A program made the translations under genes and the position numbers. 61,167 nucleotides of DNA, from contig JAGQYM010000023.1 in the NCBI GenBank assembly GCA_020436085.1, positions 1 through 61,167 of the forward strand, read 5' to 3'. This document shows, in pieces, positions 24,709 through 33,437 of this stretch (position 1 is the first letter of the stretch; every line of letters begins with the position of its first letter). The DNA is from Cyclobacteriaceae bacterium. GTDB lineage: Bacteria > Bacteroidota > Bacteroidia > Cytophagales > Cyclobacteriaceae. The notes beneath the pieces were generated by a model. The model was not told the origin of the DNA. It was given only the letters and a program-made list of their open reading frames with translations, and made no database searches.

Positions 24709-25530
24709 ATGAGTGTTGTTGAAAAATATCAGGAGGCTGCGACCTTCATTAAAAAGCAAGGTGTGAACGAGCCCTCGGTTGGGATTATTCTTGGAACCGG
24801 GCTTGGTGGTCAGTTCATCAATCAGATAAAAAATCCGATTGAAATTGACTATAAAGACATTCCTCACTTTCCAGTGTCAACGGTTGAGTTTCACAAAGGG
24901 AAGCTTGTCTGCGGTGAAGTGGAGGGTAAGCTTGTGCTGGCGATGAATGGACGTTTTCATTATTACGAAGGCTACACGATGGAGCAGATCACTTTACCGG
25001 TTCGGGTGATGAAGGAGTTGGGCGTAAAAAACCTATTGATCTCGAATGCTGCCGGAAGCATGAACCTTAATTGGAAAAAAGGTGAGCTGATGTTGATTGA
25101 TGATCATATCAATTTACAACCTGACAACCCTCTGCGCGGTGCCAACGTGGATGAACAAGGGCCTCGTTTTCCGGACATGAGTGCCCCCTATTCAAAAGAA
25201 CTTAATGCCAAATTGAAGGAGATTGCTCAGCGCACCGGTATTAAGTTGAATGAAGGAGTGTATGTATGCGTAATGGGCCCTAATCTGGAAACACGAGCTG
25301 AGTATAGATTTCTCAATAGAATTGGTGCGGATGCTGTTGGGATGTCTACGGTTCCTGAGGTAATTGTGGCAAATCATGCCGGTATCCCGTGCTGCGCAGT
25401 GTCAGTTCTTACCGATGATTGTGACCCGGATAATCTTCAACCTGTCAATATCCAGGAGATTATTGCTATTGCCGGAAAGGCCGAAAAGACCCTAACGAGC
25501 CTGTATTGTGAATTAATTCGGGAACTTTAG
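24709..25530 (+). CDS. Purine nucleoside phosphorylase, trimeric class (PNP family)
   Basis: 273 residues from ATG 24709; the longer frame from 24664 lies in the creatininase gene. It cleaves purine nucleosides with phosphate to base and ribose 1-phosphate in salvage. Visible motifs: GTGLGG (~30), GRFHYYEGY (~80-88), SNAAGSMN (~112-119), GPNLETRAE (phosphate/base region with the conserved Glu) and GMSTVPEV. The base-binding position that is Asn243 in the human enzyme (SLITNKV) is Asp236 here (SVLTDDC), a change known from mutants to favour 6-aminopurines. So adenosine or methylthioadenosine use is possible, although the other pocket residues are PNP-like. It follows the creatininase gene by four bases. 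Confidence 0.92.
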   Translation: MSVVEKYQEAATFIKKQGVNEPSVGIILGTGLGGQFINQIKNPIEIDYKDIPHFPVSTVEFHKGKLVCGEVEGKLVLAMNGRFHYYEGYTMEQITLPVRVMKELGVKNLLISNAAGSMNLNWKKGELMLIDDHINLQPDNPLRGANVDEQGPRFPDMSAPYSKELNAKLKEIAQRTGIKLNEGVYVCVMGPNLETRAEYRFLNRIGADAVGMSTVPEVIVANHAGIPCCAVSVLTDDCDPDNLQPVNIQEIIAIAGKAEKTLTSLYCELIREL

Positions 25531-25587
25531 GCCAGGTTGCAACCCCTGCAAATATTTCCCCGTCTTACGTTACAAATCATCAAAACT

Positions 25588-26454
25588 ATGAAGTCAATAT
25601 TTACTGCAATTGCCTTGTTTTCAGCGGTGAGTCTTTTTGCTCAGAAGGATGGCGAATATCATCTCGACAAGGATTTTAATCTTAAACCTGATGGAACAAT
25701 CGAACTCAGTACCTCCGATGCAAAGGTGTTTATTACCGGTTCGAAGAGAAACAATGTGCATTTGAAGGTGGATAGAAAGGTGGTAACGAAAGGACTTTAT
25801 TTCGGCCACGAAGAATTTGCGATGGAAATCAATGATGCAGGAGGTGACTTGCGCATTCGCGAAAAATCGTCATCATACGCGTCAGGTATCGTAGGGTACT
25901 ATAGAGAAGAATATGAAATCAAAATAGAGACGCCAGAGGGGGCAAGCTTAATTATCAAAGGTGATGATGGCGACTATGTGATCACCAATGTTAATGGATC
26001 AATTTCCATGAACGTTGACGATGCAGACATTGATTTGTTTTCTTGTAGTGGAGATAAGTTTCGTTTCCGTTTGGATGATGGTGATTTAAGGATGGATAGA
26101 GGTAAAGGTTCGCTTGATATTGAAATAGATGACGGAGACATAGAAATCAAGAATGGACAATTCACTTCTGTCGTAGCTGATATTGATGATGGTGATTTTG
26201 TGGTCGAAACATCTCTTGACGATAAAGGGGAGTATAACATCCGCGCGCAAGATGGGTTGATTGCCATATCGATTCTTGGTGGAGGTGGAGAATTTAATAT
26301 CCGACACGATGATGCCAGAGTATTTGCCGAGGAAGGATTTGATATTCGTGAGAAGACAGAAACATTTACCACGGTTTCCTTGCCAAAAGGCTCTGCAAAA
26401 GTTGACATCAGGGCAGATGATGCCAAGGTGAGGTTAAGCAGGTCTACCAATTGA
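25588..26454 (+). CDS. Secreted acidic beta-rich protein (DUF4097-like)
   Basis: 288 residues from ATG 25588 (MKSIF, signal peptide ending LFAQ); the longer open frame upstream is rejected because it would bury the signal peptide. The mature part is beta-solenoid-like, with Asp-rich turns recurring every ~18-22 residues: KGDDGDYVI, NVDDADIDL, RLDDGDLRM, EIDDGDIEI, DIDDGDFVV, RHDDARVF and RADDAKVRL. This matches the adhesin-like DUF4097 type. The repeated DDGD turns look like potential calcium or metal sites, which is inference. It is 57 bp after the PNP gene and three bases from the convergent DUF1287 gene. Confidence 0.8.
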   Translation: MKSIFTAIALFSAVSLFAQKDGEYHLDKDFNLKPDGTIELSTSDAKVFITGSKRNNVHLKVDRKVVTKGLYFGHEEFAMEINDAGGDLRIREKSSSYASGIVGYYREEYEIKIETPEGASLIIKGDDGDYVITNVNGSISMNVDDADIDLFSCSGDKFRFRLDDGDLRMDRGKGSLDIEIDDGDIEIKNGQFTSVVADIDDGDFVVETSLDDKGEYNIRAQDGLIAISILGGGGEFNIRHDDARVFAEEGFDIREKTETFTTVSLPKGSAKVDIRADDAKVRLSRSTN

Positions 26455-26456
26455 TT

Positions 26457-27056
26457 TTACTTTGAGTAGCAATAATGTCCGATGATTTTGAAATCAAAAA
26501 GGCAGTCTGAGATTTCCTGACCCCTTCCAATATTGTGTACCACCAGCGGTCGTTCCCCATCGGGCGACCGTTGTGTTATCAGGATGCCAATATGAGTTGT
26601 GCCACCTCCAAGATCCCAGGCAACAATATCACCTGATGAATAAGATGTAGGATCTGTTGATTTGGATTTCACCGTTCCATACCGACCGAAGAAGGTCATC
26701 AGGTTGGGTACTCTGCGGTGATCAATGTTTTTATCGGTCTTAGATAAGCCCCAAATTTTTGGATACAAAGAGAAGTTCTTTGTCATGTCTTCATGAACTT
26801 CTTTTTGCAAATCGATTCCCAGTTTTCGATAGGCTCTGATTACCACATCGGTGCACACGCCTTTGTTTGAAGGCACGTCTCCGTTTGGGTAATCTATTCT
26901 ATAATAAGAAGGATCGTAAGTAACACTTTGCAGAGTAAGCTCAACTGCTGCTTTTGAAAGCCGCTCTGAAAATGTTTGTGAATAGGTAACTAATGACTGA
27001 AGGGAGAAAACCAGCAGCCAGTATCGACAACTATTTTTGTTTATAAATGACGCCAT
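26457..27056 (-). CDS. DUF1287 domain protein, exported
   Basis: 199 residues. An N-terminal hydrophobic stretch (YWLLVFSLQSLVTYSQ, residues 12-27) looks like a signal peptide. The rest matches DUF1287: KGVCTDVVIRAYRKLGID (~66-84, with a conserved Cys-Thr-Asp) and a later HIGILI (~166) with GHYCYS at the C-terminus. The family has the Cys/His spacing of NlpC/P60-type cysteine peptidases, so a murein or peptide hydrolase role is plausible but unproven. Its start lies 26 bp inside the amidohydrolase gene, so the two are translationally linked. Confidence 0.85.
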   Translation of the reverse strand: MASFINKNSCRYWLLVFSLQSLVTYSQTFSERLSKAAVELTLQSVTYDPSYYRIDYPNGDVPSNKGVCTDVVIRAYRKLGIDLQKEVHEDMTKNFSLYPKIWGLSKTDKNIDHRRVPNLMTFFGRYGTVKSKSTDPTSYSSGDIVAWDLGGGTTHIGILITQRSPDGERPLVVHNIGRGQEISDCLFDFKIIGHYCYSK

Positions 27057-28290
27057 CTTTCATTACGAACGACACTTTTTTCAAAGTGCTGATCGATTTT
27101 GAGGGATCACCAGATACTGCCACCAGGTCAGCCAGAAATCCGGCTCTCACTTCGCCCAAATTGTCAAGATGGAATGCTTTAGCATTGATAGAAGTCACAG
27201 ATTGAAGAATGGAAATTTCGCCCATTCCATATTCTTTCATCAGCTCAAGCTCTCTCGCATTATCTCCGTGTGAAAAAACACCTACATCGCCACCCGCGAT
27301 CATATTAACCCCAGACTTTAACGCAGCAGAAACGCTAGCTCGCTTTTGTGCAATTCTTTCTGGCTCTGGATCAACACCTTTTTTCCATCCGTTGTATTGC
27401 TGAATGGCATCACCTGCAGCAATGGTAGGGCAAAATGAAACACCTTTGTCTTTCATCAAGGTAAATACCTCGAGGTCACCCTGATCTCCATGCTCGATAG
27501 TCTCCACGCCCGCGAGTGTTGCCCTCCGCATCCCTTCTTTTGTGGATGCGTGTGCAACCACAGGTCTGCCGCTGCTTTTTGCAGTTTCCACGATGAGCTT
27601 TAATTCATCAATTGAAAATGTAGGCGCTGCCTCACCGTGCGCCCCCCAACGATAATCAGCATAGACTTTGATAATATCCGCACCTTTTCCGATTTGATCT
27701 CTGGTGACTCTTATCAAATCATTGCCATCTGCTGGTTCTGCGCCCAGCATCACTTCAAAATCAGTGTCGAAACCTTTCGGGCCGTAACTTCCCGTGGCTA
27801 CAATCGCGCGTCCCGCTACCAACATTCGTGGTCCGGGTATCACCCCATCTTCGATTGCTTTCTTCAAGCTGACATCGGCATAACCTGCACCTTCTGATCC
27901 AAGATCTCTCACTGTTGTGAACCCAGCCATCAGCGTCTTTTGTGCATGCACAGTTGCTCGCGCCAAACGGTAGGCGTCAGACTCCTTCATTACCTGGTCA
28001 TTCCAACTTGTTTCATTGTAAGGATGTAGCAACAAATGAGAGTGCGCTTCAATCATGCCGGGAAGAAGCGTGGTGCCCGCCAGATCGATGGTAGTCGAGC
28101 CACGCGGCTTGGTAATTTTAGAAACCGGACCTACATCTGTGATTTTGTTTCCAGTCACCACCACTGCCCAGTTGTCGTGCATTTCTTTTCCATCAAACAC
28201 TCTGTCGGGTTGGAGGAAATAGGTTTGCGCTTGCGAGATCAAGCACAGGCAAGACAAAAGAAAAATGATGGACGCCCGGACAATTTTCAT
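27031..28290 (-). CDS. Exported imidazolonepropionase-like amidohydrolase
   Basis: 419 residues with a signal peptide (IIFLLSCLCLISQAQ; cysteines here could also fit a lipoprotein but no clean lipobox is seen). Metal ligands of the amidohydrolase barrel are recognisable: His-x-His in IEAHSHLLL (~83-85), Lys in GADIIKVYAD (~210), His in VVAHASTKEG (~245), His in IEHGDQGD (~267) and Asp in MIAGGDVG (~338). Related secreted enzymes act as Xaa-Pro dipeptidases or unknown amidases; substrate cannot be chosen. It overlaps the DUF1287 gene by 26 bp and lies 24 bp after the thiol peroxidase gene. Confidence 0.9.
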   Translation of the reverse strand: MKIVRASIIFLLSCLCLISQAQTYFLQPDRVFDGKEMHDNWAVVVTGNKITDVGPVSKITKPRGSTTIDLAGTTLLPGMIEAHSHLLLHPYNETSWNDQVMKESDAYRLARATVHAQKTLMAGFTTVRDLGSEGAGYADVSLKKAIEDGVIPGPRMLVAGRAIVATGSYGPKGFDTDFEVMLGAEPADGNDLIRVTRDQIGKGADIIKVYADYRWGAHGEAAPTFSIDELKLIVETAKSSGRPVVAHASTKEGMRRATLAGVETIEHGDQGDLEVFTLMKDKGVSFCPTIAAGDAIQQYNGWKKGVDPEPERIAQKRASVSAALKSGVNMIAGGDVGVFSHGDNARELELMKEYGMGEISILQSVTSINAKAFHLDNLGEVRAGFLADLVAVSGDPSKSISTLKKVSFVMKDGVIYKQK

Positions 28291-28314
28291 AAAAGAAGCA
28301 TTAAGTGAGCAAAA

Positions 28315-28812
28315 TTATAATGCAGTCAATGCAGCATCATAATTAGGCTCTTGTCCTACGGCAGGGACCACTTCCGTGTGTTTTACTTTTCCTGTTTCAT
28401 CAAGCACCACGATGGAGCGCGCAAAGAAACCGTTCATACCCCCATCAACCATTTCCATGCCGTACGATTTGGAGAAGCCCTTGTTCTTAAAATCAGAAAG
28501 GGTAACGACTTTGTCAATTCCTTCTGCACCACAAAAACGTTTGAACGCAAAAGGCAAATCTTTCGAAATACAAAGAACTATAGTATTATCGAGACCAGAG
28601 GCGCGTTTGTTAAACTCACGCACAGAAGTGGCACACACACCGGTGTCAATACTTGGAAAAATATTCAGAACGACTTTTTTACCTTTGAAAGAGGACAGAT
28701 TTACTTCCTTCAGATCGTTGCCTACCATCGTAAAGTCAGGAGCCGAAGATCCGACAGCTGGAAGATCGCCAATTGTGTTTACTGTATTTTCACCGAGTTT
28801 AGTTTGTGCCAT
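28315..28812 (-). CDS. tpx: Thiol peroxidase (atypical 2-Cys peroxiredoxin)
   Basis: 165 residues, the usual length of Tpx. The peroxidatic Cys60 is in the motif DTGVCATS and the resolving Cys94 in KRFCGAEG, exactly the Tpx spacing. It reduces hydroperoxides in the cytoplasm or periplasm with thioredoxin as donor; no signal peptide is present here, so cytoplasmic. It lies between the DUF4293 gene and the amidohydrolase gene on the same strand with short gaps, so oxidative-stress control of a common transcript is possible but not shown. Confidence 0.96.
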   Translation of the reverse strand: MAQTKLGENTVNTIGDLPAVGSSAPDFTMVGNDLKEVNLSSFKGKKVVLNIFPSIDTGVCATSVREFNKRASGLDNTIVLCISKDLPFAFKRFCGAEGIDKVVTLSDFKNKGFSKSYGMEMVDGGMNGFFARSIVVLDETGKVKHTEVVPAVGQEPNYDAALTAL

Positions 28813-28862
28813 AATATTTATTGGTTGGATTATTATTGATGAACAATTAGTTTTTGTTTTGG

Positions 28863-29327
28863 TTATCGGATTCGGTCTGAATCGCGAACTATTTTCTCGT
28901 CCTTTCTGATGAAGCGGTTGGCAATCATATTGCTGATCATCGCAGCGACAGGAAGGAATAGAGCAAGTCCATATTCTCCCGCTTGCTGATTTGCCTTTAT
29001 CAAATCAGTGGCAAAGTACACGGCCGAGCCAATGCTTCCTGCCATAAACAAGGAGTTAAGAGCACCAAGTTTAATCTGTAACATTCGGTTTTGAAACTTA
29101 CCAATTTCAAAAAATGCGAGTGTTGCTGCCGCGATAGCGCAAATGGCAGTGAGGCTATAGGGAAAGTAAAGTGTTGTCTTTGCTTCTCCTTCCACCACCG
29201 TATAGTGAAGAGGAAACAATGACTTCTCGACCCCGTCAACATACGAACGCCAAATCGGAAAGAAAATGCTCAACAGCATACACACACCAACGATCACCAG
29301 AAATACAGTTTGTTTCCTTTGCCACAT
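28863..29327 (-). CDS. DUF4293 family membrane protein
   Basis: 154 residues with four membrane segments (~5-24, 52-72, 78-98 partly, 108-130) and a basic cytoplasmic tail (RKDEKIVRDSDRIR). The start MWQRKQTVFL and the pattern of four helices with a periplasmic loop after the first match DUF4293, a family largely confined to Bacteroidota. Function unknown. It is the first gene of the minus-strand run that includes thiol peroxidase. Confidence 0.85.
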   Translation of the reverse strand: MWQRKQTVFLVIVGVCMLLSIFFPIWRSYVDGVEKSLFPLHYTVVEGEAKTTLYFPYSLTAICAIAAATLAFFEIGKFQNRMLQIKLGALNSLFMAGSIGSAVYFATDLIKANQQAGEYGLALFLPVAAMISNMIANRFIRKDEKIVRDSDRIR

Positions 29328-29395
29328 AGAAGGGTTGATTTAACCTTGACGATTTTCATTAAACAATTCCAACGAAAAGAGTAGAGCCGGCATTC

Positions 29396-29445
29396 ATGTC
29401 AAGGTTAAACCCTGACAATGCTGACGCTCGCTTCACGATTCGTCA
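29396..29445 (-). repeat. Dispersed regulatory-like repeat, copy 2
   Basis: Reverse complement of the element at 11191-11241: an imperfect palindrome ATGTCAAGGTT-AAACCCTGACA followed by TGCTGACG and ATTCGTCA. It sits in the 221-bp spacer before the thiolase gene, with its ATTCGTCA end 11 bp from the TATTTTTG -7 box at 29457-29464. Confidence 0.7.
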
Positions 29446-29456
29446 GATTTAGAGAA

Positions 29457-29464
29457 TATTTTTG
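29457..29464 (+). promoter_or_regulatory. -7 box of the thiolase gene
   Basis: TATTTTTG matches TAnnTTTG and lies 85 bp before the thiolase ATG. No TTG is found at the -33 position; instead the dispersed repeat ends 11 bp upstream, which would suit an activator-dependent promoter. Confidence 0.45.
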
Positions 29465-29548
29465 TACTAATGCGTTTAAGTCGGTTTAACTTGCAGCAAA
29501 AATAGCGAATTCGCGCGTTTTTGAGCTCAAATCTTTACTCCTATCAAT

Positions 29549-30751
29549 ATGAGAAGTGCCCTAATCATTGACATCTTGCGTACACCTGTGGGCAAGTACG
29601 GAGGAACACTTTCCTCGGTGCGCCCTGACGACCTTCTGGCTCATGCGATCAGTAAGTTGATTGAAAGAAACCCTACAGTCGATCCATCTTTGGTTGAAGA
29701 TGTAGTGGCAGGTGCTGCAAATCAGGCTGGTGAGGACAATCGAAATGTGGCGCGAATGGCACTCTTACTGGCAGGCCTTCCGCTGGAGACAGGTGGTACT
29801 ACTGTCAATCGTTTGTGTGCTTCCGGATTGCAGGCGATCATGGATGCGTCACGTGCTTTGATAGCTGGTGATGGAGAAGTTTTTATCGCTGGAGGGGTGG
29901 AGAGTATGAGTCGTGCTCCGTTTGTAATGCCAAAGGCAGCGGGTGCATTTTCAAGACAAGCTGAAGTTTATGACACCACTATTGGTTGGAGATTCACCAA
30001 TCCGAAGTTGGCAAAATTACATTACCCATTCAGCATGGGCGAGACTGCTGAAAACGTAGCAGAGAGATGGAAGATATCACGTGAAGAACAAGACGCTTTT
30101 GGATTGCAATCTCAACAACGCTACTTCGCGGCTCGCGACAAGAATAAATTCAAAAACGAAATCGTGCCCGTTATAATTCCTCAAAAAAAAGGAAACGCGA
30201 TTGAGTTTAGTGTTGACGAAAATCCTCGAGAAACTTCACTGGAGAAGTTGGCTGCATTAAAGCCAGCATTTAAAGAAAAGGGTACAGTGACTGCAGGCAA
30301 CTCATCAGGAATAAATGATGGAGCGGCAGCAGCTTTGATCGTAAGCGAAGAGGTAAACAAAAAATTGAAGTTGAACCCAATGGCAAGGATAGTTTCAATG
30401 GCAGTGGCCGGTGTTGATCCTGCCGTCATGGGTGTTGGGCCAATCCCGGCAACACAAAAAGCGCTTAAGCGGGCAGGACTAAAAGTTGAGGATATTGATT
30501 TGGTAGAGTTGAATGAAGCCTTTGCCTCGCAGTCCATAGCATGCACCCGCGATCTTGGTTTTGATCCAGAGATTGTGAACGTCAACGGTGGTGCGATTGC
30601 AATTGGTCACCCTCTAGGTTGCAGTGGTGTTCGCATCAGCGCGACATTACTTCATGAAATGGAAAAACGGAAAGCGAAGTACGGTCTTGCAACTATGTGT
30701 ATCGGAGTTGGTCAGGGCGCGGCAATTGTCTATGAGAATCTTAGAATTTGA
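29549..30751 (+). CDS. Acetyl-CoA C-acyltransferase (thiolase), PcaF/PaaJ-like
   Basis: 400 residues. The nucleophilic Cys90 is in NRLCASGLQA; the other active-site residues are His354 (AIGHPLGCSG) and Cys384 (MCIGVGQGAA). The N-terminus (RTPVGKYGGTLSSVRPDDL) resembles beta-ketoadipyl-CoA thiolases rather than FadA, so it may end an aromatic or dicarboxylate degradation route or act in fatty-acid oxidation. No pathway partner is adjacent, so specificity stays open. A -7 box and a copy of the dispersed repeat precede it. Confidence 0.95.
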   Translation: MRSALIIDILRTPVGKYGGTLSSVRPDDLLAHAISKLIERNPTVDPSLVEDVVAGAANQAGEDNRNVARMALLLAGLPLETGGTTVNRLCASGLQAIMDASRALIAGDGEVFIAGGVESMSRAPFVMPKAAGAFSRQAEVYDTTIGWRFTNPKLAKLHYPFSMGETAENVAERWKISREEQDAFGLQSQQRYFAARDKNKFKNEIVPVIIPQKKGNAIEFSVDENPRETSLEKLAALKPAFKEKGTVTAGNSSGINDGAAAALIVSEEVNKKLKLNPMARIVSMAVAGVDPAVMGVGPIPATQKALKRAGLKVEDIDLVELNEAFASQSIACTRDLGFDPEIVNVNGGAIAIGHPLGCSGVRISATLLHEMEKRKAKYGLATMCIGVGQGAAIVYENLRI

Positions 30752-30852
30752 GAGTTTAGAATTCAAGAGTAGTTAAAAACTCAATGGCATCATGACAAGG
30801 ATTTTGAACCCTCCCAACTTCTTCCATTCCGTCTTCTCAACTTCTGCGAACA

Positions 30853-31599
30853 ATGCGCTATTTTTTTGAGATAAGCTACAATGGCACAAAATTTCATGGT
30901 TGGCAATCACAGGCCAATGCGGTAGGCGTGCAGGATGTCGTAGAGGAAGTATTTCAAAAACTGTTTAGAAAGGAGATTGGGATAGTGGGCAGTGGACGAA
31001 CAGACACTGGTGTACATTGTGTGAAACAATACTTTCACGCGGACTTCGATCATAAATTGGACTACCCTTCTACATTGGTTCGCCTCAACTCATTTCTTCC
31101 TCAGCAGATCTCGATCAACTCCATTCACCTTGTTGAGCCAACAGCGCATGCCCGGTACGATGCGAGAGAAAGAACTTACGAATACCGTATCACGCAAAGA
31201 AAGAGTCCATTTCAGCACAATTATGCGTTTTACTATTTCAAACCTGTAGACGTGGAAAGAATGAACAAGGCCGCGGAGTTGTTGATCGGGAACCATGACT
31301 TTCAAGCGTTTAGTAAGGTAAAAACGGACGTAAATCACTTTATTTGCGACCTGAAAAAAGCGAGATGGAATCAAAAAAATGATTTGCTCGTTTTTACGAT
31401 CGCGGCCAATCGCTTCCTGCGTGGGATGGTGAGGGCCATAGTTGGTAGCCTGCTGGATGTGGGCACCGGAAAAACGACCTTGAAAGACTTTCATCAAATA
31501 GTGAAAAGCAAAGACCGGAGAAAAGCTGGCATGAACGTGCCTCCTGAAGGTTTGTATTTAATGAATGTAAAATATCCTAAGCGAATTTTTTTAGACTAG
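30853..31599 (+). CDS. truA: tRNA pseudouridine(38-40) synthase
   Basis: 248 residues, normal TruA length. Catalytic Asp51 is in GSGRTDTGVH; other family motifs are YDARERTYEYRI (~97-108) and the C-terminal FLRGMVRAIVGSLLDVGTGK (~188-205). It modifies uridines 38-40 in the anticodon arm of tRNAs. The ABC exporter gene begins four bases after its stop, indicating co-transcription. Confidence 0.96.
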   Translation: MRYFFEISYNGTKFHGWQSQANAVGVQDVVEEVFQKLFRKEIGIVGSGRTDTGVHCVKQYFHADFDHKLDYPSTLVRLNSFLPQQISINSIHLVEPTAHARYDARERTYEYRITQRKSPFQHNYAFYYFKPVDVERMNKAAELLIGNHDFQAFSKVKTDVNHFICDLKKARWNQKNDLLVFTIAANRFLRGMVRAIVGSLLDVGTGKTTLKDFHQIVKSKDRRKAGMNVPPEGLYLMNVKYPKRIFLD

Positions 31600-31603
31600 C
31601 CTG

Positions 31604-33373
31604 GTGGAGAAAGAACAGATAAGTAGTGGTAACATTATTGACTTTAAGGTTCTAAATAGAATCCTCGAGTTTGTAAAACCTTACCGCGGCCGCTTTTACT
31701 TTTTAATTGTACTTACCCTTTTGCTAGGGGTGCTTACCCCTATCCGGCCACTGTTGATTCAATATACTTTGGATCGCGATGTAGCCAATGGCGACTATAC
31801 TGGGATGGTGCAAGTCATGCTGATCATTTTCGGTTTGTTAATCATTCAATCAGTATTTCAGTACATCCATACTTATATATCCGGAAGGATAGGCCAGTAT
31901 GTTATTCGTGACATAAGGATCAAGCTTTACAAACACCTTGTCGGATTTCGCTTGAAGTTTTTTGATCGTACTCCAATCGGGAGATTGGTAACAAGAACCA
32001 TTTCGGATGTAGAAGCGCTTGCCGATGTTTTTAGCGAAGGTCTTGCAGCACTCGCGGGGGATTTACTTCAGATCATTTTCATCCTGGCATTTATGTTCTA
32101 TACCGATTGGCGACTTGCATTAGTAAGCTTATCTACCATTCCTTTGATGTTGTTGTCCACCTACATTTTTAAGGAGAAGATCAAGGTGACATTTAATGAT
32201 GTGCGGAATGCAGTCGCGAACCTGAATTCATTTGTGCAGGAACACCTTACGGGGATGTACATCGTCCAGATTTTCGGAAGTGAAAAAAGAGAGTTGGAGA
32301 AGTTTAAAGAGATCAACAAAGAACATCGTGCTGCACACCTTAAGTCGGTACTTTATTATTCAATCTATTTCCCGGTGGCCGAGATTATTGCTGCGATGGG
32401 AATTGGCTTGCTGGTGTGGTATGGCGCCAAGGGTGTGATTAGCGCAGATACAGGAATCACAATTGGTACACTCACTGCTTTCATCATGTATATCCAGATG
32501 TTCTTTCGACCGATACGCATGATTGCCGATCGATATAACACCTTGCAAATGGGTATCGTGAGCTCGTCAAGAATAATGAACCTGCTCGACAGTGCGGAAC
32601 ATATCGCGAATAACGGTACCCGTTCACTAGATGAGTTGAAGGGTAAAGTGGAATTTGAGCATGTGTGGTTCGCATACAATGACCCCGAGTATGTGTTGAA
32701 AGACATCAATCTCAAAATTCAACCTGGAGAAACAGTGGCATTGGTTGGTGCAACGGGCGCTGGTAAGTCATCAATCATCAATTTGCTGAATCGTTTTTAC
32801 GAAATAAAAAGAGGTACTATAAAAGTCGATGATGTTGATATTGCAGAAATAGAATTGTCATCACTTAGAAGTCACATCGGAGTAGTGCTTCAGGATGTAT
32901 TCCTCTTCAGCAGCACAATCAGATACAACATTACGCTAGGTAATCCCGATGTTACGGACGAGATGATTATGAATGCAGCTGATCTGGTAGGTGCCAGAAA
33001 ATTCATCGACAGACTACCGGGTGGCTTGAATTACAACGTAATGGAAAGAGGCGCGACACTGTCCGTTGGTCAACGCCAGCTTCTGTCATTTATCAGGGCC
33101 ATGGTTTACGATCCAAAAATTCTTGTGCTTGATGAGGCAACCAGTTCTGTAGATCATGAAACTGAGGAGATGATACAGGTTGCGATTGAAAAGATGATGA
33201 GTAACAGAACATCAATTGTAATTGCACATAGGCTGAGTACAATACAGAAAGCAAATACAATAATCGTGTTGGACAAAGGGGAAATTAAGGAGCAAGGAAA
33301 ACACGAGGACTTGCTTTCGCAGGACGGCTATTACGCTCATCTCCATAAAATGCAATACAAAGAGGTAGTCTAG
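31604..33373 (+). CDS. ABC exporter half-transporter with complete catalytic Glu but variant signature (TM288-like)
   Basis: 589 residues: six membrane helices in ~25-320, then an ATPase domain. Walker A is GATGAGKSS, Walker B is ILVLDEATS with catalytic Glu511, and the H-loop is IAHRLST. The signature is LSVGQ rather than LSGGQ. That mix is what is seen in the half of heterodimeric exporters (TM288, BmrD type) that carries the good catalytic Glu. The likely partner is the convergent gene at 34156. Starts at a GTG four bases after truA; no in-frame ATG gives the full N-terminus. Substrate may be a drug or lipid. Confidence 0.9.
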   Translation: MEKEQISSGNIIDFKVLNRILEFVKPYRGRFYFLIVLTLLLGVLTPIRPLLIQYTLDRDVANGDYTGMVQVMLIIFGLLIIQSVFQYIHTYISGRIGQYVIRDIRIKLYKHLVGFRLKFFDRTPIGRLVTRTISDVEALADVFSEGLAALAGDLLQIIFILAFMFYTDWRLALVSLSTIPLMLLSTYIFKEKIKVTFNDVRNAVANLNSFVQEHLTGMYIVQIFGSEKRELEKFKEINKEHRAAHLKSVLYYSIYFPVAEIIAAMGIGLLVWYGAKGVISADTGITIGTLTAFIMYIQMFFRPIRMIADRYNTLQMGIVSSSRIMNLLDSAEHIANNGTRSLDELKGKVEFEHVWFAYNDPEYVLKDINLKIQPGETVALVGATGAGKSSIINLLNRFYEIKRGTIKVDDVDIAEIELSSLRSHIGVVLQDVFLFSSTIRYNITLGNPDVTDEMIMNAADLVGARKFIDRLPGGLNYNVMERGATLSVGQRQLLSFIRAMVYDPKILVLDEATSSVDHETEEMIQVAIEKMMSNRTSIVIAHRLSTIQKANTIIVLDKGEIKEQGKHEDLLSQDGYYAHLHKMQYKEVV

Positions 33374-33437
33374 CGTTTAGTCTCTACCGAACACCCCACC
33401 CTCAGCCTATAACCCCAAAACAGTTATATTTGCCTTA

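Noticed and set aside
25974-26450. 158-codon minus-strand frame across the DUF4097-like gene
   Set aside because: It is the antisense shadow of a gene with repeated GATGATGG-type codons; low-complexity Ser/Ile/Pro content and no start context.
30791-30812. Possible fourth copy of the dispersed repeat before truA
   Set aside because: CATGACAAGG and GAACCCT resemble the palindrome of the 29396 copy but spacing differs and the TGACGAAT end is absent; likely chance.
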